Source: an uncultured Bacteroidales bacterium
GTDB lineage: Bacteria; Bacteroidota; Bacteroidia; Bacteroidales; UBA932
DNA length: 64,000 nt
Assembly (NCBI GenBank): GCA_944326255.1
Contig: CALVDG010000001.1
Span: 124,001-188,000, forward strand
Direction of reading: 5' to 3'
This document shows, piece after piece, positions 50,772 to 59,397 of the stretch. Below the pieces are notes generated by a model. The model was not told where the DNA came from. It did no database searches and was given only the letters and a program-made list of their open reading frames with translations. A program made the position numbers and the translations under genes. Numbering within the stretch: the first letter of the stretch is position 1; every line of letters starts with the position of its first letter.

Positions 50772-51686
50772 CTACGGAAGAATGCATCCTGCGGCAAACA
50801 GCAGGGACAGCAGGAAGAAATTGCGGGATGTCCTGCCCAGAAAAGGGTTGAGGGCGGCTCCGTCGGCGCTGCTCATGCGTCTGGCCGTGACCAGATGCAG
50901 GACTGCATACAGCAGCAGGGGAGCGGCGTGCCATGCCGGTTTGGAAAGGGCGACGGCGGCTCCTGCGAGGAGCGTGGCGGCCAGTCCGAGCGCGTAATAC
51001 AGGATGACGGCCCAGTGCCCGCCCAGACGCACGACGATGGTCTTCTTGCCTTGTCCGGCATCCTCGTCCCGGTCGCGGTAGTTGTTGACCATCAGCAGGC
51101 AGTCCACGGCCAGACCGCAGCCAAGTCCGGCGAGAGTAGCCTCTATGGTCCAGACTCCGGTCTGAAGGTAGAATGTGAATCCCACCGGGACAATGCCGAA
51201 GAACACCAGCACCAGCACATCGCCCAGCCCCAAGCGGGAGAACTTCGTGGTGTAGAGAAAGCAGAACAGCACGCAGGCGGCGCCTACGGCCAGCATCCAC
51301 GGGCCTCCTTTCCAGATAAGAGGCAGACCGGCCGCGCAGGCGAGAACCGTCGTGGCCAGAATACCGGTCTTCATGGCTCCGGGGGTAATCCATCCCTGTG
51401 CGCAGGCCCGTTTCGGCCCTAAGCGCCGCTCGGTATCACTGCCTTTCTTGAAGTCAAAATAGTCATTTACGAAGTTCGCGTCTATCTGCATTATCCAAGC
51501 GAAGAGCATACACAGTGCGAATGCCGCCCAGTCAAACGCCTCTGCCGGCAGCATCCCGTTGCTGTTCAGCCATATCCACGCGCAGGCTCCGCCCATGATT
51601 ACGGGCGCGGCGGCCCCGGCCAGCGTCTTCGGCCTGGCCGCCAGCACCCACGCCCTCACCGAATTTGTGTTCACCGCACCGCTCAT
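50772..51686 (-). CDS. menA: 1,4-dihydroxy-2-naphthoate polyprenyltransferase
   Basis: A 304-residue UbiA-family membrane prenyltransferase that attaches the polyprenyl tail in menaquinone synthesis. The two Asp-rich motifs are NDYFDFKKGSD near residue 73-83 and NNYRDRDED near 205-213; about eight to nine hydrophobic helices surround them. Menaquinone is the usual respiratory quinone of anaerobic Bacteroidales. It starts three bases after the higA stop, so it may be read through from higBA. The caspase gene follows on the same strand. Confidence 0.93.
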   Translation of the reverse strand: MSGAVNTNSVRAWVLAARPKTLAGAAAPVIMGGACAWIWLNSNGMLPAEAFDWAAFALCMLFAWIMQIDANFVNDYFDFKKGSDTERRLGPKRACAQGWITPGAMKTGILATTVLACAAGLPLIWKGGPWMLAVGAACVLFCFLYTTKFSRLGLGDVLVLVFFGIVPVGFTFYLQTGVWTIEATLAGLGCGLAVDCLLMVNNYRDRDEDAGQGKKTIVVRLGGHWAVILYYALGLAATLLAGAAVALSKPAWHAAPLLLYAVLHLVTARRMSSADGAALNPFLGRTSRNFFLLSLLFAAGCILP

Positions 51687-51689
51687 AAT

Positions 51690-52055
51690 CTATACTCCTA
51701 GGACGATATCGGCATCTATGTTGAGTTTACGGCTTATCTCGCGGGCCACCTTCAGTGTCGGCTCGCAGCGTCCGGTAAGGTAGTCGCTGACTCGGGATGT
51801 ACTCACTCCCAACAGTTCGGAAAGCTTGGTCTGGTTCAGCCCCATCTCGTACATCCTGAGTTTGATTGCCTCTATCAGTGTCGGAGTCTTGATAGGGTAA
51901 TGCTCTTCTTCGTATTCCTCTACTAGACCGGAGAGCAGATCCAGCTCTATCAGGTTCCGGTCGTATGGCGGAGTGTCCTCCTGTACCATAGGAAGCAGTT
52001 CCTCTATCCTGTCCATTGCCGCCTTATAGGCAGTCTCGCTCTTTATTTTTACCAT
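51690..52055 (-). CDS. higA: HigA-type antitoxin (HTH)
   Basis: A 121-residue protein. The N-terminal 60 residues are acidic and helical (MDRIEELLPMVQEDTPPYDRNLIELDLLSGLVEEYEEEHYPI). The C-terminal Xre helix-turn-helix reads GLNQTKLSELLGVSTSRVSDYLTGRCEPTLKVAREISRKLNI. That layout matches HigA antitoxins that pair with HigB_toxin proteins. It begins two bases after the higB stop. It should neutralise the toxin and repress the palindromic promoter upstream of higB. Confidence 0.93.
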   Translation of the reverse strand: MVKIKSETAYKAAMDRIEELLPMVQEDTPPYDRNLIELDLLSGLVEEYEEEHYPIKTPTLIEAIKLRMYEMGLNQTKLSELLGVSTSRVSDYLTGRCEPTLKVAREISRKLNIDADIVLGV

Positions 52056-52057
52056 CT

Positions 52058-52351
52058 CTATATACTCTTTGCGTCTATCCGGTCGTATTCAGCATGTGTG
52101 CCGATGAACCGGATAAGGACTGTCTTTATGCTAAACTTTATTATGACTATGAGTCTGTGACTATTGCCTTTGATGTTGAACACATACCGTTGATTGCCGA
52201 TGCTGTCGGCACTTCTGAATATTTGCTTGATATCGACGAAACATGTCCATTCGGCATTCCTGACTTTGTGGAACCAGTCTTCCAGCGCAATCTTGCTGTC
52301 AGGTCTGAAAGTATAATATTCAACAATCTTACTCCGCGCAATAATTCTCAT
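52058..52351 (-). CDS. higB: HigB-type mRNA interferase toxin
   Basis: A 97-residue RelE-fold toxin of the HigB_toxin family (MRIIARSKIVEYYTFRPDSKIALEDWF, then NIKGNSHRLIVIIKFSIKTVLIRFIGTHAEYDRI). The ending GTHAEYD is the diagnostic C-terminus, with His and Tyr as candidate catalytic residues. It likely cleaves ribosome-bound mRNA. Toxin-first gene order, typical of higBA, is seen. Confidence 0.94.
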   Translation of the reverse strand: MRIIARSKIVEYYTFRPDSKIALEDWFHKVRNAEWTCFVDIKQIFRSADSIGNQRYVFNIKGNSHRLIVIIKFSIKTVLIRFIGTHAEYDRIDAKSI

Positions 52352-52367
52352 GCCCGTCTTTTGTCTG

Positions 52368-52400
52368 CAAAATTACACCTTTATTTTGTATTTCAAAATA
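52368..52400 (-). promoter_or_regulatory. higBA promoter with palindromic operator
   Basis: TAATTTTG (52368-52375) and TTTG (52394-52397) are 18 bases apart on the minus strand. The perfect palindrome TATTTTG-N5-CAAAATA (52382-52400) covers the minus-33 element, a fitting binding site for HigA autorepression. Confidence 0.6.
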
Positions 52401-52404
52401 TTTT

Positions 52405-52437
52405 ATTGAAAAATAAAATCAGCCTCGCGCAAGGCTG
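52405..52437 (-). terminator. Terminator of the DUF362 gene
   Basis: Hairpin CAGCCT / AGGCTG (52420-52437) followed on the minus strand by ATTTTATTTTTC. It lies 31 bp past the stop of the DUF362 gene and upstream of higBA, so the toxin genes are separately transcribed. Confidence 0.7.
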
Positions 52438-52467
52438 GTTTATGATTGGCTGTATGCCGTGAATCTG

Positions 52468-53616
52468 CTAGATGGTGATGAGCTCGTACCGGCGGGTGCC
52501 GATGCCGATGCGCTCGGCGTGCTCGAGGCCGAACTGCCAGTTGGTGTCGGGGTGCAGGATGTGGAACTTGTCCTCGCCGCAGAGGTGCTCGTGCGGACGG
52601 GTCTTCTCCAGCTTGCTGCCGGGCAGGGCGGGAGCGGCCATCACCATGTCGGCGCAGGCCTGGTCGAGGGCCACAGGGTCGAAGGAGGCGGCGATGCCGA
52701 GGTCGGGTACTATGGCCGCGTCATTGTGGTTCCAGCAGTCGCACTCGGGGGATACGTTGACTATCAGGTTGACATAGAAGCAGGGACGGCCGGTTACGAT
52801 GGCCTTGGTGTATTCGGCTATCTTGCCGTTGAGGGTCTCGGAGGTGTCCCAGTCCTTCAGCACGGCGGACTCGTACTGGCAGAGGGCGACGCACTGGCCG
52901 CAGCCCACGCACTTGGTGTAGTCGATGACGGCGGCTATGTGCTTGCCGGCGTGGTTCGTGCCCTCGACTGTCTCGAGATGTATCGCGTCATGGGCGCAGT
53001 GCTTCACGCAGATACCGCAGCAGCGGCAGTTCTCAACCTTGACTATGGGCTTTGACGAGGAGTGCAGCTCCAGCTTGCCGGCCACGCTGGCACAGCCCAT
53101 GCCCATGTTCTTCAGTGCGCCTCCGAAGCCGGTCTGCTCGTGTCCCTTGAAATGCGAGAGAGCGATGAGCACGTCGGAGTCAGCGATGGCAGTGCCGATC
53201 TTGGCGGTCTTGCAGTAGGTGCCGCCCTCTATCGGAAGCTCGCGGCAGTCAGTGCCCTTGACACCGTCGGCGATGATAACGTCGCAGCCCGCGCTGAGGC
53301 GGTTGAATCCGTTGCGACAGGCACTCTCCAGGTGGTCCACTGCGTTGGAACGGCCGCCGGAGTAGAGCGTGTTGGCGTCAGTAAGATAGGGCTTTCCGCC
53401 CAGGGAACGTACCAGGTCGGCCATGCCGGCGGCATAGTTGGGTCTCAGAAAGGCCAGGTTGCCCGGCTCTCCGAAGTGCATCTTGATGGCGACGAACTTG
53501 TCCTTGAAGTCGATCTTCTCGATGCCGGCGGCCTTGGCTACGGCTTTCATTTTCTCCACCAGGGGAAGGCGGGTGGAGGTGTGCAGGTCTGTGAAATAAA
53601 CTTTTGCTTTTTCCAT
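52468..53616 (-). CDS. DUF362 iron-sulfur protein with two ferredoxin clusters
   Basis: A 382-residue protein. Residues 1-185 form the DUF362 domain (KMHFGEPGNLAFLRPNY, then ALSHFKGHEQTGFGGALKNMGMGC). Next are two 4Fe-4S motifs, CRCCGICVKHCAHDAI near 198 and CVGCGQCVALC near 238. A C-terminal DUF362 segment (VNVSPECDCWNHNDAAIVPDLGIAASFDPVALDQAC) completes it. It is soluble and probably an electron-transfer protein, but its reaction is unknown. Monocistronic, with a terminator behind it. Typical of anaerobes. Confidence 0.9.
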   Translation of the reverse strand: MEKAKVYFTDLHTSTRLPLVEKMKAVAKAAGIEKIDFKDKFVAIKMHFGEPGNLAFLRPNYAAGMADLVRSLGGKPYLTDANTLYSGGRSNAVDHLESACRNGFNRLSAGCDVIIADGVKGTDCRELPIEGGTYCKTAKIGTAIADSDVLIALSHFKGHEQTGFGGALKNMGMGCASVAGKLELHSSSKPIVKVENCRCCGICVKHCAHDAIHLETVEGTNHAGKHIAAVIDYTKCVGCGQCVALCQYESAVLKDWDTSETLNGKIAEYTKAIVTGRPCFYVNLIVNVSPECDCWNHNDAAIVPDLGIAASFDPVALDQACADMVMAAPALPGSKLEKTRPHEHLCGEDKFHILHPDTNWQFGLEHAERIGIGTRRYELITI

Positions 53617-53634
53617 AATGTATGATGTGTATGT

Positions 53635-55284
53635 CTATTGTTTCGGAGCGGGATCGGTCTGCAGGGACTCGCGGCGGATCTTGTTGATGACCATCACGTC
53701 GTTCTTGTGTATGACGGTGTTACCTCTGGGGATGATGGCCCGGTTGCCTCGCTTTATGAGCACTATCAGCTCGTTGCTGTCCGGCGAGTACTGGAAGACT
53801 TTCTTGCCTATCCATTCGCTGCCCCGTTCTATCCGTCTCTCGGAGAGCTGCATGATGTTCTCGTCCTCGAAGTCGCGGGCACTCATGATGACCTTGTCAC
53901 CGGGCAGTATCTTGGTCCTGCCGCTTGGGATTATGGCCTTGCCGTCGCGCAGGATGGCGGCCACGAGAGTGTCGTGCGGTATGGGCAGGTCCTTGATGAC
54001 CTTGCCGTTCCAGGAGTCCTTCTCGGAGATGTCCATCTGTACGAAGCTCACGTCCATGTTGTCCGAGTAGTCGGTGAAGGTTTTGAGTATATCCTCCTCG
54101 CTGGAAGTCATCTTCAGGCTGCGGGCTACGGCCGGGATGAGCGAGCCCTGCAGGGATATGGACAGCAGGACTATCATCAGCACTATGTTGAACAGGTCGT
54201 GCTGATTGCCGGTGAGCTGCTGCGCTGCGGGCATGGCCATGATGGCGAATACGACCGAGGCCGCACCCCTGAGTCCTACGAAGGACACCAGCACCTGCTG
54301 CCGCCAGCGGCTCTTGAAGGGGGCCATGATGGCAAATACCGACAGGGGTCTGGCGACAATGGTCATGAACAGGGCTATGAGTATGGCCGGTACGGCGATC
54401 GACGGGAGCTGCGAGGGGAACGACAGCAGACCCAGCAGGAAGAAGATGATGATCTGCATCAGGTTGGTCAGGCCGTCGAAGAACGGTACCAGGGACTTCT
54501 TGCCTCGGATGTTGGCATTGCCCAGGACGATGCCGACGATATAGGCGCTCAGATAGCCGTTGCCGCCGACCAGGTTGGGTATGGCATAGGAAAATATGGC
54601 TACGGCCAGGATGAACAGGGTGTCGAATCCGGCTGTGGACGAGCGGAAATGCTTCATCAGCCATACGGTAGCCACGGCGATCACTGCACCTATGGCCGCT
54701 CCGTAGGCTATCTGGGCAAATATCATGTAGGCTATCCTGCCTCCGGATGTGGTGCCCTCGATTACGGCCATCATGATGACGGTCAGCATGTAGGAGCAGG
54801 GGTCGTTGCTTCCGCTCTCAATCTCCAGCAGGGATGCGGTGTTGTATTTGAGACCCAGCTTGCGGGAACGCAGTATGGAGAAGACCGAGGCCGCGTCGGT
54901 AGAGCTGAGCACCGCTCCGATCAGGAAACCGAAGGCCGCCGGCATTTTCAGTACGTAGTGGCAGAACAGTCCGGTAAGACCCGCCGTCATGGCCACTCCG
55001 AGGGTAGAGAGGATGCCGGCCTTGACCACTACCGGCCGTGCCTCTTTCCACCGGGTACCGAAACCGCCGTAGAACATGATGAAGATCAGTGCCACGGAGC
55101 AGATGGTCTCAGTAACATCAAAATTGTCAAAGGCGATCTTGACCACTCCGTCCGAGCCGAAGGCCATGCCCAGCAGAATGAACGCCAGCAGCATCGGGAT
55201 TCCGATCTTGTTGGAGACGTTGTTGAGTATCACGCACAGGACGATGACTATTGCGGCTACCAGCAGGAAGAGAGTTACGGCCAT
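53635..55284 (-). CDS. K+/H+ (CPA1-type) antiporter with TrkA-C domain
   Basis: A 549-residue transporter. The start at 55284 (MAVTLFLLVAAIVIVLCVIL) gives a first transmembrane helix; the in-frame extension upstream has no hydrophobic or conserved start and overlaps the neighbouring gene. About twelve helices carry the family segments FLIGAVLSSTDAASVFSIL and SFVGLRGAASVVFAI. The C-terminal 150 residues are cytoplasmic with a TrkA-C/RCK-like fold (GRTKILPGDKVIMSARDFED, then IPRGNTVIHKNDVMVI). It resembles CvrA/NhaP2-type antiporters. The 18-bp gap before the DUF362 gene suggests nothing firm about coupling. Confidence 0.92.
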   Translation of the reverse strand: MAVTLFLLVAAIVIVLCVILNNVSNKIGIPMLLAFILLGMAFGSDGVVKIAFDNFDVTETICSVALIFIMFYGGFGTRWKEARPVVVKAGILSTLGVAMTAGLTGLFCHYVLKMPAAFGFLIGAVLSSTDAASVFSILRSRKLGLKYNTASLLEIESGSNDPCSYMLTVIMMAVIEGTTSGGRIAYMIFAQIAYGAAIGAVIAVATVWLMKHFRSSTAGFDTLFILAVAIFSYAIPNLVGGNGYLSAYIVGIVLGNANIRGKKSLVPFFDGLTNLMQIIIFFLLGLLSFPSQLPSIAVPAILIALFMTIVARPLSVFAIMAPFKSRWRQQVLVSFVGLRGAASVVFAIMAMPAAQQLTGNQHDLFNIVLMIVLLSISLQGSLIPAVARSLKMTSSEEDILKTFTDYSDNMDVSFVQMDISEKDSWNGKVIKDLPIPHDTLVAAILRDGKAIIPSGRTKILPGDKVIMSARDFEDENIMQLSERRIERGSEWIGKKVFQYSPDSNELIVLIKRGNRAIIPRGNTVIHKNDVMVINKIRRESLQTDPAPKQ

Positions 55285-55348
55285 AGAAAAAATATTGCGG
55301 TTCAACACTGAGTATCGAACCGCAAATTTACTAAATTTTTCCGAGTTG

Positions 55349-56842
55349 CTAATGCTTGTGGTACGTGGTGCCGATCTTCCTGGTGACTGATTCGGAAAGG
55401 GCAAACTCCCTCCCGCATTTGCGGCACCTCAGATAATTTTTGAAGGAGCGGGTCTTGTAGTGATCTGTCTTGATCTTCTCTCTGTCCACTTCTCTGTCGC
55501 CTATCTTTGTCACTTTGGACGTAGTAGTGTCGGTATAGGATGTACCGGTGTGTCGGGAGTCTGTGATCACAAGTGCGTTCATGCGTCCGCAGGCATGGCA
55601 CCTGTTGTACCTGATGAAGCCTGTCATCTTTACGACGATGTAGCAGTTGGCGACAAACAGCACTATCAGGAACCAAAGCTTGCCCATGTCTCCTACGCTG
55701 TTGCCGCCTATGAAGGGGCCGAAAGCGACGAAAAGCACTTCCGTGGATACGAAGACCATGCACAAGGCCAGCAACTGGAAGAAGATGTTGGGTACCAGCG
55801 GGATGTACAGCAGGGGGTAGAGCAGCATCGGGACGAACAGCAGCAGGTCTATGACAGTGTAGATCAGCAGTCCCAGCAGGAGTACCAGGATGATGATTTT
55901 GAGGATTACAGATATAAAGCGGGGCTTGATGTTGTCAATATTGATGCTCTTTGCTATGTCTTTCTGTGACTCGGCATAAGTCTTGGCCACGGGTTTGTGC
56001 CAACTTAGATCCCGTATCACCGGCAGACCCATAAGTGCTTCGGTAAAAGGCAGTATCCTGAGAGCAACGGTGTAAGGCTTTGTCTTTACGGTGCCTGTCT
56101 CCACGCTTTCCAACACACCGTCGGCGAATACGGCCCTGACACCTACATATACGCTGTCGGCCTTATCGCTGAACACTGCGTACTCGTAATCGGCTATGAG
56201 TCTGCCTCCCTCATTCTTTATGCTCTCAGCGTAAAGAGGGTGGCCCTCGATTTCATCCATAGGCTTGCCGGCCTGGAATGTATCCATGAATTTCGTAAAG
56301 GCGATGTGGTATGTGTTCCGATGCTTGTCCGGCAGTCCGAGGGCTCCGGCATTGAAGATGATCCGGCCCGGGTAATTGGTCTCTCCGACAGTCCCGTCAT
56401 CTGTGCGGACCTTGTAGTGGAACTCATCCACCTCTTCCAGCAGCGTGACCTCTGTGCCTTTTTTGTACATGGTCTCGCCCAGTTTCTCGTCATCCAGGAG
56501 AAAATATCTGTCTCCAAGCAGAGATACGGGGACGGCGCCGCGGTTGCCGTGGATATCCTCCGCCCAAAGTTCATCCTCACCGATGGTAGCGTATATCTTG
56601 AGTGCCGAACCGGCAGGGATATGTGCGATGATGCGGTCGTCTCCGCCTATGACCCCGCGCATCTCGACAGCCTTGTCAGTGGTTATCTCTGAGGCCGGCG
56701 AAAGTTTCTTGTCTCCCTTGGGGACAAATACAAAGAAAGCGAGAACCGCGACAACCACTATGGTAAGGTATCCCAGCGGCTTGAATTCCAAGTCATACGG
56801 TTCTTCAATCAAAAAATCCAGATTCTGTTTCAGGAAGCTCAT
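55349..56842 (-). CDS. Unknown membrane protein with SH3-like and zinc-ribbon segments
   Basis: A 497-residue protein. One helix near residues 28-42 (LTIVVVAVLAFFVFV) is followed by an extracytoplasmic or cytoplasmic region with two SH3-like beta segments (AHIPAGSALKIYATIGEDELWAED, then YKKGTEVTLLEEVDEFHYKVRTDDGTVGET). Several helices follow between 315 and 405, and a C-terminal part has paired CxxC motifs (CHACGR near 419 and CRKCGR near 475) consistent with a split zinc ribbon. I do not recognise the family. A consensus promoter lies upstream. Confidence 0.75.
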   Translation of the reverse strand: MSFLKQNLDFLIEEPYDLEFKPLGYLTIVVVAVLAFFVFVPKGDKKLSPASEITTDKAVEMRGVIGGDDRIIAHIPAGSALKIYATIGEDELWAEDIHGNRGAVPVSLLGDRYFLLDDEKLGETMYKKGTEVTLLEEVDEFHYKVRTDDGTVGETNYPGRIIFNAGALGLPDKHRNTYHIAFTKFMDTFQAGKPMDEIEGHPLYAESIKNEGGRLIADYEYAVFSDKADSVYVGVRAVFADGVLESVETGTVKTKPYTVALRILPFTEALMGLPVIRDLSWHKPVAKTYAESQKDIAKSINIDNIKPRFISVILKIIILVLLLGLLIYTVIDLLLFVPMLLYPLLYIPLVPNIFFQLLALCMVFVSTEVLFVAFGPFIGGNSVGDMGKLWFLIVLFVANCYIVVKMTGFIRYNRCHACGRMNALVITDSRHTGTSYTDTTTSKVTKIGDREVDREKIKTDHYKTRSFKNYLRCRKCGREFALSESVTRKIGTTYHKH

Positions 56843-56870
56843 GATGATGTAGTTTAAGTGGTTAATCCCT

Positions 56871-56901
56871 CAAATATAGCAATAATTTATGAAAAACCAA
56901 A
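56871..56901 (-). promoter_or_regulatory. Promoter of the 497-residue membrane protein gene
   Basis: TTTG (56898-56901), 19 bases, TATATTTG (56871-56878) on the minus strand, an exact consensus match 28 bp from the start codon. Confidence 0.7.
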
Positions 56902-57079
56902 TCCCTGCCGGGCAGTTGTCTCTGTGCAGGAGTGTAGTTTGCTGCCCTCCTCAATCTAAAGAACCAGTCCAGCCAGGTTACAGATATTACGCAATTTCAG
57001 CAGTGACAGGCTAATGGAGTTCTTTCAGGCCAATCAGCCAGACTACGGCTATTACTCTACGCGGCTCAAGGAAGGAGAA

Positions 57080-57665
57080 GATCCGTTATCGTCAAGGTAT
57101 TCCCGACTTTCATCCAAGTCCGTGACCATATTTACGAGACCTGTCCTCTGTGCTGTGGAAGCAACTCGTTGTTTCCCAAGTATATGCTAAAAATGAACTG
57201 AGGATAGGTGTGTCGGATTCCGGACATTTTGACGGTTTTCGGGTACCCCTATCCTCCGCACCATTTTGCATTTGCTTAGTTATCAAGAACTTCCAGAAAG
57301 CGACAGAGGACAGGTCTCCGGCAGACACTGGAACGCAGGAGGCAGGCGGTCGAAAAGACCAGGCCCCTCTACCTTGAATATCATCGTCGTTACTCCGTAA
57401 CTCTGTGATATTCAAGGCAGATTCTTCCCTCTTGTGCCGAGGGCGGCAAGTATTTTCTCCCCGCCTGCCTCCACGCCACACCCGTCATCTACGACACATT
57501 TCACCGGTGTATTTACGGAATGTACAAGCATATATTCTTGGAGCATCGTGTTTATCCTCAGTGACTTATCAATACAACGAATGGATTTCGTCGCTCTGTG
57601 AAGTGTTGAAATCCATTCGCTCAAATAGTTATGTATTGATTGTCAGATGATTACAATAAATAAGG
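57080..57665 (-). repeat. Dispersed intergenic repeat, copy D
   Basis: The 1318-bp gap 56843-58160 contains the promoter above, this repeat, a MITE-like element and a terminator, but no supported gene. Copy D includes a hairpin region GAGGATAG...CTATCCTC (57200-57256) shared with copy F, the 129-bp module in minus orientation, ACATTCCGTAAATACACCGG, and a palindrome GAATGGATTTC / GAAATCCATTC (57579-57618). Confidence 0.82.
57341..57469 (-). repeat. 129-bp structured module, copy D
   Basis: On the minus strand it runs GGCAGGCGGGGAGAAAAT ... TTTTCGACCGCCTGCC. Compared with copies A and B, the outer stem has changed A to G in one arm and T to C in the other, so pairing is kept. The hairpin CCTTGAATATCA / TGATATTCAAGG (57372-57417) is unchanged. 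Confidence 0.8.
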
Positions 57666-57805
57666 ATGCGCGTGCATGCGGTTGGGGCCCTGAGTGGGGT
57701 GTGCCAAACAAAAAGATTGTACCCACAGGCAAGGGTCATGAAAGCGCGGTGCCTGTCGTAAGCTCGTAGAGCCAGATGAGGGTCTGCGACCATTCGCCTG
57801 GTGAT

Positions 57806-57983
57806 CTCTATACATTTTAGTTGAACTGCATACATTTGATTATAAGTGTTTTATCTGTCTGCCGATATGTTAAGTGGAGCGGATTCCAGCCGAAATTGGC
57901 GTTTTTGCCGTCACTTAACATTTTCTGCAAAATGTAGTACGCGATTAATCAAGGAATTTCAATGTGACTAAAATGTATAGTGG
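57806..57983. mobile_element. MITE-like element 1
   Basis: Inverted ends CTATACATTTTAGT (57808-57821) and ACTAAAATGTATAG (57967-57980) bound about 178 bp. Inside is another inverted repeat (TGTTAAGTG / CACTTAACA). No ORF fits. The end sequence is shared with element 2 at 59.55 kb. Confidence 0.6.
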
Positions 57984-58100
57984 TGATAGGGGAGGGATGT
58001 AATCTGTATAATTGGCGGGTATGAACGTGATGGTCTTCCGCAGAGCCGGCAATGTGGCAGAATGTGATTTCTAAGCAGGCACGGTGGGTGAGTAGTAGAA

Positions 58101-58135
58101 TCAAAAAAGTGCGCCAAGGGATATTGACGCACTTT
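58101..58135 (-). terminator. Terminator of rpsF-rpsR-rplI
   Basis: Hairpin AAAGTGCG / CGCACTTT (58106-58135) with a 14-base loop, followed on the minus strand by TTTTTGA, 25 bp after the rplI stop. Confidence 0.75.
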
Positions 58136-58160
58136 CTTCTGTATGTGTGTTCCGGCCGGA

Positions 58161-58667
58161 TTATTCGGCGGCGGGTGTCTCTGCTGCGGGAGCCTCGGTC
58201 TCCTCTGCGGTCTCGGTGCCGTCTCCGACAACCTCTACCTTGAAGTCGGCCTTGATGTCCTTGTAGAACTTCACGCTGGCATCGTATGTGCCGGCTTCCT
58301 TGATGTTGTCCATACCGGCGATGGTGACATTGCGGCGGTCAACCTCCACTCCGAGAGCGGCGATGGCCTCGGCGATCTGGATGTTGCCGACAGAGCCGAA
58401 GATCTTGCCCTTCGAGCTCATCTTGGCTGCTACCTTGACGGTGATGCCGTTGATCTTGGCTGCGAGAGCACTTGCCTCCTCGCGGATCTTGGCCTCCTTG
58501 TGGGCTCTCTGGCGGATGTTCTCGGCGAGCACCTTCTTGGCGGACTCGGTGGCGAGAGTAGCCATGCCCTGAGGAATGAGGTAGTTGACAGCGTAGCCGT
58601 TTCTTACCTTTACGATATCGTCTTTATGCCCGAGATTGGGCACGTCCTGTTTCAGAATGATTTCCAT
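58161..58667 (-). CDS. rplI: 50S ribosomal protein L9
   Basis: A 168-residue L9 that binds 23S rRNA near the L1 stalk. The N-domain MEIILKQDVPNLGHKDDIVKVRNGYAVNYLIPQGMA is canonical, followed by the long helix and C-domain. The C-terminus carries an acidic, Ala/Glu-rich tail (ETAEEETEAPAAETPAAE) of about 18 residues, again an extension of the type seen on S16 in this window. It follows rpsR by 12 bp and ends the operon. Confidence 0.96.
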   Translation of the reverse strand: MEIILKQDVPNLGHKDDIVKVRNGYAVNYLIPQGMATLATESAKKVLAENIRQRAHKEAKIREEASALAAKINGITVKVAAKMSSKGKIFGSVGNIQIAEAIAALGVEVDRRNVTIAGMDNIKEAGTYDASVKFYKDIKADFKVEVVGDGTETAEETEAPAAETPAAE

Positions 58668-58679
58668 ACACTGTCCTCC

Positions 58680-58946
58680 TTATTTCAATAAGTCTGTTAC
58701 GTAAGGGAGCAGGGCGAGATGCCTTGCACGTTTAACTGCCTGAGCGACCTTGCGCTGGAACTTCAGGGAAGTACCGGTGAGACGGCGGGGCAGTATCTTG
58801 CCCTGCTCGTTGAGGAACCTCTTGAGGAACTCAGCGTCCTTGTAGTCCACGTATTTGATGTGTGCCTTCTTGAAGCGGCAGTATTTTTTCTTCTTCACCT
58901 CTACTGTAGGAGGGTTGAGATATCTGATTTCGTTGTTTACGGCCAT
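58680..58946 (-). CDS. rpsR: 30S ribosomal protein S18
   Basis: An 88-residue S18. The centre has [62 protein letters not shown], the conserved 16S-binding core. It partners S6 in the 30S platform. Three bases separate it from the rpsF stop; together with rplI it forms the classic operon. Confidence 0.96.
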   Translation of the reverse strand: MAVNNEIRYLNPPTVEVKKKKYCRFKKAHIKYVDYKDAEFLKRFLNEQGKILPRRLTGTSLKFQRKVAQAVKRARHLALLPYVTDLLK

Positions 58947-58949
58947 GGT

Positions 58950-59309
58950 TTATTCCTCCTTTGCTGTGTTAGCTGATTCTTTTCTATTGGCGCGTCTGCG
59001 CTCAGAGTAAGCGATAGAGTCCTTGTCCATCACGAATGTGAGGAAACGGATGATGCGCTCGTCACGTCTGTACTGTGTCTCGAGCTTGTCGATGAACTGT
59101 GAGTCAGCCCTGAACTCAAACAGGTGGTAGAACCCTGTTGTCTTCTTCTGGATGGGGTAGGCCAGTTTCCTGAGGCCCCAGTCCTCGTCGTTCACAATCT
59201 CACCGCCCTCGGAGGTGATGAAACTGCGATACTTTTCTACCGCTTCCTTTATCTGTTCCTCAGATAAAACGGGAGTTGCAATGAAAACGGTTTCGTACTG
59301 TTTTAACAT
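58950..59309 (-). CDS. rpsF: 30S ribosomal protein S6
   Basis: A 119-residue S6. The start [27 protein letters not shown] is canonical, with the [20 protein letters not shown] core strand; I exclude the 29 in-frame upstream codons because they lie in the leader. The C-terminal tail is charged and ends [13 protein letters not shown]. It is the first gene of the rpsF-rpsR-rplI operon, which in other bacteria can be autoregulated by S6:S18 binding to the leader. Confidence 0.96.
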   Translation of the reverse strand: MLKQYETVFIATPVLSEEQIKEAVEKYRSFITSEGGEIVNDEDWGLRKLAYPIQKKTTGFYHLFEFRADSQFIDKLETQYRRDERIIRFLTFVMDKDSIAYSERRRANRKESANTAKEE

Positions 59310-59341
59310 CTTGATTGTTATTAAATTAGTAATTAAAAAGT

Positions 59342-59397
59342 CCTTTCCTTCCACGGGAAAGGGCTGCAAATATACACATAATCGGCAAAAAAACAAA
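59342..59397 (-). promoter_or_regulatory. rpsF promoter and leader hairpin
   Basis: TTTG (59394-59397), 19 bases, TATATTTG (59367-59374) on the minus strand match the consensus. The transcript begins with a hairpin CCUUUCC / GGAAAGG (59342-59362), whose loop CGUGGAA gives a CCG next to the stem. That resembles S6:S18 binding hairpins of rpsF leaders, but the match is only suggestive. Confidence 0.6.

Noticed and set aside
53638..55311. Long open frame (557 codons) antisense to the K+/H+ antiporter gene
   Set aside because: The minus-strand reading has transmembrane helices and family motifs; the antisense frame is Gly/His/Gln-rich with no domain and arises from the codon bias of the real gene.
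57014..57190. Short plus-strand ORF starting MEFFQANQPDYGYY in the gap before copy D
   Set aside because: It runs into repeat DNA, lacks a promoter or recognisable domain, and could at most be a truncated gene start.
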